Shown: positions 60,036 to 64,000 of the stretch, piece after piece
How the letters are laid out: every line of letters begins with the position of its first letter
Numbering within the stretch: the first letter of the stretch is position 1
Assembly (NCBI GenBank): GCA_031423495.1
Contig: JANPFP010000147.1
Location: 38,657-102,656, forward strand
Length of the DNA stretch: 64,000 nt
Reading direction: 5' to 3'
Origin: JACPYM01 sp031423495
Lineage (GTDB): Bacteria > Acidobacteriota > Blastocatellia > RBC074
Translations under genes and position numbers: made by a program
The notes under the pieces: generated by a model
Database searches by the model: none
Seen by the model: the letters and a program-made list of their open reading frames with translations, nothing else
Told to the model about the DNA's origin: nothing

Positions 60036-61439
60036 ATGAAAACACAACAAATTTTCTTTTTGATCTGCGTTGGTTTGGTGGCGTGGCTGGGTTTCTCGCA
60101 CGGACGCATGACGAATGAATCAGTCATGGCTGCTTCTGTTGCTGCGACGGGCGTTGCCGTTGCTGCCGCTGCTGAAGGCTGTCCGATCAGTGTGCAAGCC
60201 ATCAGCATTGAGCGCGTAGAGATCGGCACGGTCAGCGAAACCTTTTTGGTGAAGTGGGCGACGCCGTCAGTTTGCGTCACTAGCTTTAGAGTGACTTTGA
60301 ATATCAGACGGGCTGATGGTTCGACGCGCGATGAGACGCAGAACTTTGCGGGGAGCGCGCGACAAGGGTTGTTCAAATTGTTAGGCAAACGCGATGACAA
60401 GCTGACGACGCGGGCCACCGCTACGGTAAATGCTTCGGGCCTCCTCGCCGCCAAAGCCACTCAATCGAAAGCGCTCAACATCGTTACTGGGGCACCGGTG
60501 GGACCCGGCACGGGGTCGAATAATCCGACGCCGGTTCCGACGTTTTCCCTGCGCGGCCAAATTCTCAACTCGCAAACCGGAGGGCCGCTCGCCGGCGTCA
60601 CGTTAGAGTTCGAGACAGTGGGTTCTCCCCTGCGTAAGTCATCGGTCGAAACCAATAATCAGGGACGCTGGACGCAAGACGGCTTTCTGGTGGGCAAGCA
60701 AGTGCGCATCACTGCGAGCAAACGCTTTTTCGTGATCGAACCGGCTACGCGCACAGCGAGTGAAGGCGGCGTGGTGCAGTTCAGCGGACGCCCCAACGAG
60801 ATCGGCGCTCCGGCACCGACGCCCGCAGCCGCAACGTTTAGCGCCGGTGGACAAGCCAAGGTGGATAATTTGTCGCAAGGCACCCAAACCCCGCTCCCCG
60901 GCGCGACGATCAGCTTCAAAGTGTTGAATGCGAAACCCGGCCAAGCCAATGTGCCCGGCCCGGTCACGACTGGGAAGGATGGCAAGTGGAGCCAATCCGG
61001 GTTCACGGTTGGTTCTTTCACTTATCAGGCGACGATTACCAAGTCTGGCGTCACATTCGGATTTTCCACGGCGAACTTCGGCAGTTCTACTGGTGCGACG
61101 GTTGGCGACGTAGGGTTCCTCGGCACTATTCCCGGTACACCCGCGCCCGCACAACCCTTTGCCGCTAGTGGAACCGTCAATTTCTTCAGCTCGTCGCAAG
61201 GCACGGCCACTCCGCTGGCGGGCGCGACGATCACGTTTAGGTTGAAGAATCCGAATGCCGGAGCAGCCAACGTGCCCGGCTCAGTCACTACGCAAAGCAA
61301 CGGCAATTGGAGCCAATCTGGCTTCACGGGCGGAGTTTTATACATCGCCACCTGCACCAAAACCGGTGTGTTCTTCGGTGATGTCAGGGAATTCAACGGC
61401 CCCATTCAGGCCCTAGATTTCCTCGGCAAGAGCAAATAG
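60036..61439 (+). CDS. Secreted multidomain Ig-like repeat protein
   Basis: A 467-residue protein with a signal segment. Residues 45-145 form the same domain as the preceding protein. A Pro/Thr linker follows, then three carboxypeptidase-regulatory-like/Ig-like domains of about 90 residues each (about 170-250, 265-365, 370-465). Each has a GATI-type start, an NNQGRWTQDGF or GKWSQSGF strand, and a closing hydrophobic strand. GGAG precedes the start. This design suits a cell-surface or adhesion protein. Confidence 0.75.
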   Translation: MKTQQIFFLICVGLVAWLGFSHGRMTNESVMAASVAATGVAVAAAAEGCPISVQAISIERVEIGTVSETFLVKWATPSVCVTSFRVTLNIRRADGSTRDETQNFAGSARQGLFKLLGKRDDKLTTRATATVNASGLLAAKATQSKALNIVTGAPVGPGTGSNNPTPVPTFSLRGQILNSQTGGPLAGVTLEFETVGSPLRKSSVETNNQGRWTQDGFLVGKQVRITASKRFFVIEPATRTASEGGVVQFSGRPNEIGAPAPTPAAATFSAGGQAKVDNLSQGTQTPLPGATISFKVLNAKPGQANVPGPVTTGKDGKWSQSGFTVGSFTYQATITKSGVTFGFSTANFGSSTGATVGDVGFLGTIPGTPAPAQPFAASGTVNFFSSSQGTATPLAGATITFRLKNPNAGAANVPGSVTTQSNGNWSQSGFTGGVLYIATCTKTGVFFGDVREFNGPIQALDFLGKSK

Positions 61440-61478
61440 ACATGACGGGGACGGGCAACACATTGAATCAGGAGGACG

Positions 61479-63839
61479 ATGCGAATCATGCGCGGACATT
61501 ACTCGTATCAAAAACTATGGCGTAGTTGCGCGGTGAGCTTGTTGCCCGTTGGCCTATTGGTTGGCTTATTCATCGGGCGTCACGTCACAGCACAACAAGT
61601 GGCCTTAACTTTTATAGCTAGCTTTGCTGATAAAACTATCGCACCAACCGAACCGATTGAGGTGCGCACATCGCGTCCGCTGACGGCGAGCGAAGGTCGG
61701 TTGGCCTTGCTCGTCAGAGCAACCGATCTGACGGCTTTATGTACGGCGACAGCGGACGGGTTGCAATACGGCCCGCCTGCGTTGCCGCTGCCCGTCGGCG
61801 AAAGCGAAGTCAAAATCTTTTTGGTCTCGCCCGCTGAAGTGTGGACGGAAGTCGCGCGGTTCAAGTTGGTCGTTGCTGCGAATGCGACACCTGAGACGCC
61901 AGTTGTAACTGACGGGCAAGCGCCTGTCGCAGTGAATGGCAACGGACAAGCAGGCGCGCAGCCTGCGCCGACGCCAATCAAGCGCGTATTGGGTTTCGAT
62001 AAGTTCGAGACGACGCCGGGCTTGAACCTCGGTATGAAGTCGCAATTCGCTGAAACGCATTTTCCAGACGCGAACCGTCCTGAACGTCCGCGCTTTATGG
62101 ATGCGACGTTGCAAGGCACCTGGCGCAGCGAGCTGGCGCGCGGCACTTGGAAGCTGAATCAGCAATACGATTTGGTTGGTTCGAGCTTTCGCAACGAAGC
62201 CCTGCGCTTCGGCCAATTGCAACGTGAGGCTCCGCTCGTTGATATGTCGTCTTATCAAATGCAATTTCAAAACGGCACGCGCCGCTTAGTGATGGGGCAT
62301 TCCAGCGCAGGCGCGCAGCGTCACTTGCTGAACAATTTCGGCTCGCGCGGATTCAATTTCACGCTGCCGATCAACCAGCGACTCGACGCTACGTTGGTGG
62401 CGATGAACGGTACGAACGTCGTCGGTTGGAGCAATTTCACTGGCGTCGCCAACAAACGCCATCGTTTGTTAGCCGCCATTGTCGGTTTGGAATTGTTAGC
62501 CAAACGTCCCGGCGGTTTGCGTTTGGAAGGCGGCGTGTCGGATGCGTGGTTCACGGCTGACCGCGTGAATTTCAATCAGAACAACATCAACGACGGCGAA
62601 CGTTCGCGCGGTGTCAGCGCGCGCGTGCTGGCGAAAAACAAATCAGAGCGCGTGCGCATTGACGCGGGCTACACGCGCAGCCAGTTTTCGAATCCCGAAG
62701 ACCCGCTGCTCAATCAGGGCGCGAGTCTAGTGGCTTCGCGGGTGACGACGCGCAATGCGCGCTACGCCGACGTGAGTTTCGACTTGTTGAAAGATTTCAG
62801 CTTCATCGTCACGCCGTTGGTTGATCCGAATACGCCGCCGGTTGCTGCTGCGCAAACGGTGAACGCGCAGGCTCTGCCGCCTGAAATTTTTGAGCCGAAG
62901 AAACTCAACCTCAGCTTCAACTACCGCCACGAGCGCGTAGACCCGCTGTTCAAAAGCATCGGCGCGGCGGCGCAACCTGACATTGACACCCATCAAGCTG
63001 AGTTGATCGGCACGTTTGGTGAACTGAGTTTCAGCGCGGCGCATACGCGGCTGAACGACAATCTGGCGGGCATTCAAACCATCTTGCGGACGAATACGCG
63101 ACGCACGGCGTTCAACGCGACGACGCCGTTGCAAGCCTTGTTTCGGCTGCGTCAATCTTCAGGAAACTTGGGTACGCCCGTGCCTAACGTATGGTTGCCG
63201 CGTATCGGTTATGCGTTTGAACGAGTCAGTGCTGACGCCGCGTTCACGCCCATTGGCGGCGGCTTTGACGAACCCGGCGCGCTGCCTGCGCAACGCAACA
63301 CGACGCACACGGCGACGAGCGAATGGCAATTCGGCGAACGTTTCAAAAACCTGCGTGTGGCTTATTCGCTTAATCATTCGATGCAAGACAACCGCGCGCT
63401 GACCCGCGAACGCGCCGATTTGCAAAACTTCGTGCATGGCTTGGCGATAGGCATGCAACCGATGCCGACTTTGGATTTCGCGTTTGAGATCAACTTTGAA
63501 GACGCCAACAACCGCGAACAGATTCGCACCGACCGCACGTTGCGTTACGGCGTGACGGCGAACTGGCAGGCGAACTTGCGCAACTCGTTCAACGTGATTT
63601 TTTCGACCATCGGGCAAGGCGACCTGGGGCGTAGCGTGCGCAATCGCAATCTCGAATTTGACCTGCAATGGAATTACAAATTGACGCGCGAGAACCCGAA
63701 CAAATTCAAAAAATGGCAGGCGAATTATTTCGTGCGTTATGCGAATCGCTACGCGCGCAATCGCAATTTTCTTGACGCGTTGAACGCACTGACGCGGGCG
63801 AATACGTTCAACACCGGGCTGAATTTTATTTTCTTTTGA
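61479..63839 (+). CDS. Outer-membrane beta-barrel protein of unknown substrate
   Basis: A 786-residue protein. A signal peptide (about residues 1-39) is followed by a domain of about 90 residues and a Pro/Ala linker. From about residue 165 to the end, alternating strands (TWKLNQQYDLVG, YQMQFQNGTRRLVMG, FNFTLPINQRLDATLVAM) form a large barrel of at least 20 strands. The last residues GLNFIFF end in Phe, the usual outer-membrane insertion signal. No TonB box or plug is clear. Its gene lies directly after the surface-protein genes. Confidence 0.75.
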   Translation: MRIMRGHYSYQKLWRSCAVSLLPVGLLVGLFIGRHVTAQQVALTFIASFADKTIAPTEPIEVRTSRPLTASEGRLALLVRATDLTALCTATADGLQYGPPALPLPVGESEVKIFLVSPAEVWTEVARFKLVVAANATPETPVVTDGQAPVAVNGNGQAGAQPAPTPIKRVLGFDKFETTPGLNLGMKSQFAETHFPDANRPERPRFMDATLQGTWRSELARGTWKLNQQYDLVGSSFRNEALRFGQLQREAPLVDMSSYQMQFQNGTRRLVMGHSSAGAQRHLLNNFGSRGFNFTLPINQRLDATLVAMNGTNVVGWSNFTGVANKRHRLLAAIVGLELLAKRPGGLRLEGGVSDAWFTADRVNFNQNNINDGERSRGVSARVLAKNKSERVRIDAGYTRSQFSNPEDPLLNQGASLVASRVTTRNARYADVSFDLLKDFSFIVTPLVDPNTPPVAAAQTVNAQALPPEIFEPKKLNLSFNYRHERVDPLFKSIGAAAQPDIDTHQAELIGTFGELSFSAAHTRLNDNLAGIQTILRTNTRRTAFNATTPLQALFRLRQSSGNLGTPVPNVWLPRIGYAFERVSADAAFTPIGGGFDEPGALPAQRNTTHTATSEWQFGERFKNLRVAYSLNHSMQDNRALTRERADLQNFVHGLAIGMQPMPTLDFAFEINFEDANNREQIRTDRTLRYGVTANWQANLRNSFNVIFSTIGQGDLGRSVRNRNLEFDLQWNYKLTRENPNKFKKWQANYFVRYANRYARNRNFLDALNALTRANTFNTGLNFIFF

Positions 63840-64000
63840 ACAGGCGCAGTCGTGTCCGTAGCCCGACCTAACGGGGGGGATCCCTCCTGGGGGCGCCCGG
63901 TTGTATCGATTAACGAACCCCTGCGTTCGCCCTGGTTTGGGGGGGGGCTTGGGCCACGACTGCGCCTGTTCAAAAGAAAATAAAATTCAGCCCGGTGTTG
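63809..64000. repeat. 46-base fold-back inverted repeat at the window end
   Basis: The last 46 bases (63955-64000) are the exact reverse complement of 63809-63854, which covers the 3' end of the beta-barrel gene. The 100-base loop holds runs of G and part of repeat family B (GTGTCCGTAGCCCGACC). The form suggests a sequencing or assembly fold-back. Confidence 0.85.

Overview
The window reads as chromosomal DNA of an Acidobacteriota bacterium, most likely class Blastocatellia. This is inferred from several signs together: a VWFA-domain protein of the acidobacterial type beside stand-alone DUF4252 proteins, two tandem tricorn-protease homologues, many secreted proteins of unknown function with repeat and Ig-like domains, and intergenic DNA full of palindromic repeat families. 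No rRNA, tRNA or CRISPR array was seen. The last 200 bases fold back on themselves and look like a contig end.

Layout. 0.1-1.9 kb: a secreted M20 peptidase and a hot-dog thioesterase. 2.0-11.2 kb: two tricorn homologues separated by a REP-flanked IS200-like transposase and a HicB-like gene, then a HicB-like/PIN pair. 11.3-14.8 kb: a single-chain type IIG-like restriction-modification enzyme. 15.1-17.0 kb: aroA and aroK on the minus strand. 17.3-23.0 kb: an anti-sigma kinase/STAS pair, an apparently autoregulated TetR gene, RNase J and two secreted proteins. 23.0-24.2 kb: sucC. 24.4-29.2 kb: ECF sigma factor, a membrane partner, two DUF4252 proteins, a VWFA protein and an RDD protein. 29.6-47.1 kb: an unusual co-directional cluster, described below. 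47.2-50.0 kb: a two-subunit molybdenum hydroxylase. 50.1-57.0 kb: an MNT/HEPN pair, a large SdrD-like secreted protein, DUF971, DUF1232, an RHH-like protein and a MATE exporter. 57.3-63.8 kb: a run of small secreted proteins ending in a large outer-membrane beta-barrel protein.

The most interesting region is 29.5-47.1 kb. A sigma-54-dependent activator lies just upstream of a near-perfect -24/-12 site (31180-31195). About 18 tightly packed, same-strand genes follow. Most lack signal peptides and most do not match a family I can name. They include three Pro/Gly/Tyr-rich proteins with related N-termini and Arg-rich segments (two end in poly-Arg), a Tyr-rich tandem-repeat protein, a set of beta-rich proteins sharing one domain in at least three copies, and five enzyme-like proteins: transglutaminase-like, M15-like peptidase, C39/papain-like, HExxH peptidase and an SxxK/KCG serine hydrolase. 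I read this as a candidate proteinaceous particle or exported assembly, perhaps derived from a tailless virus. No packaging ATPase, terminase, polymerase, integrase or tail gene is visible, so that reading is inference.

Other regions worth attention are the REP/transposase family at 2.0, 5.8-6.5 and 14.9 kb, a palindromic repeat inserted in frame into the restriction-modification gene, two TetR operator-like sites, and several perfect long inverted repeats.
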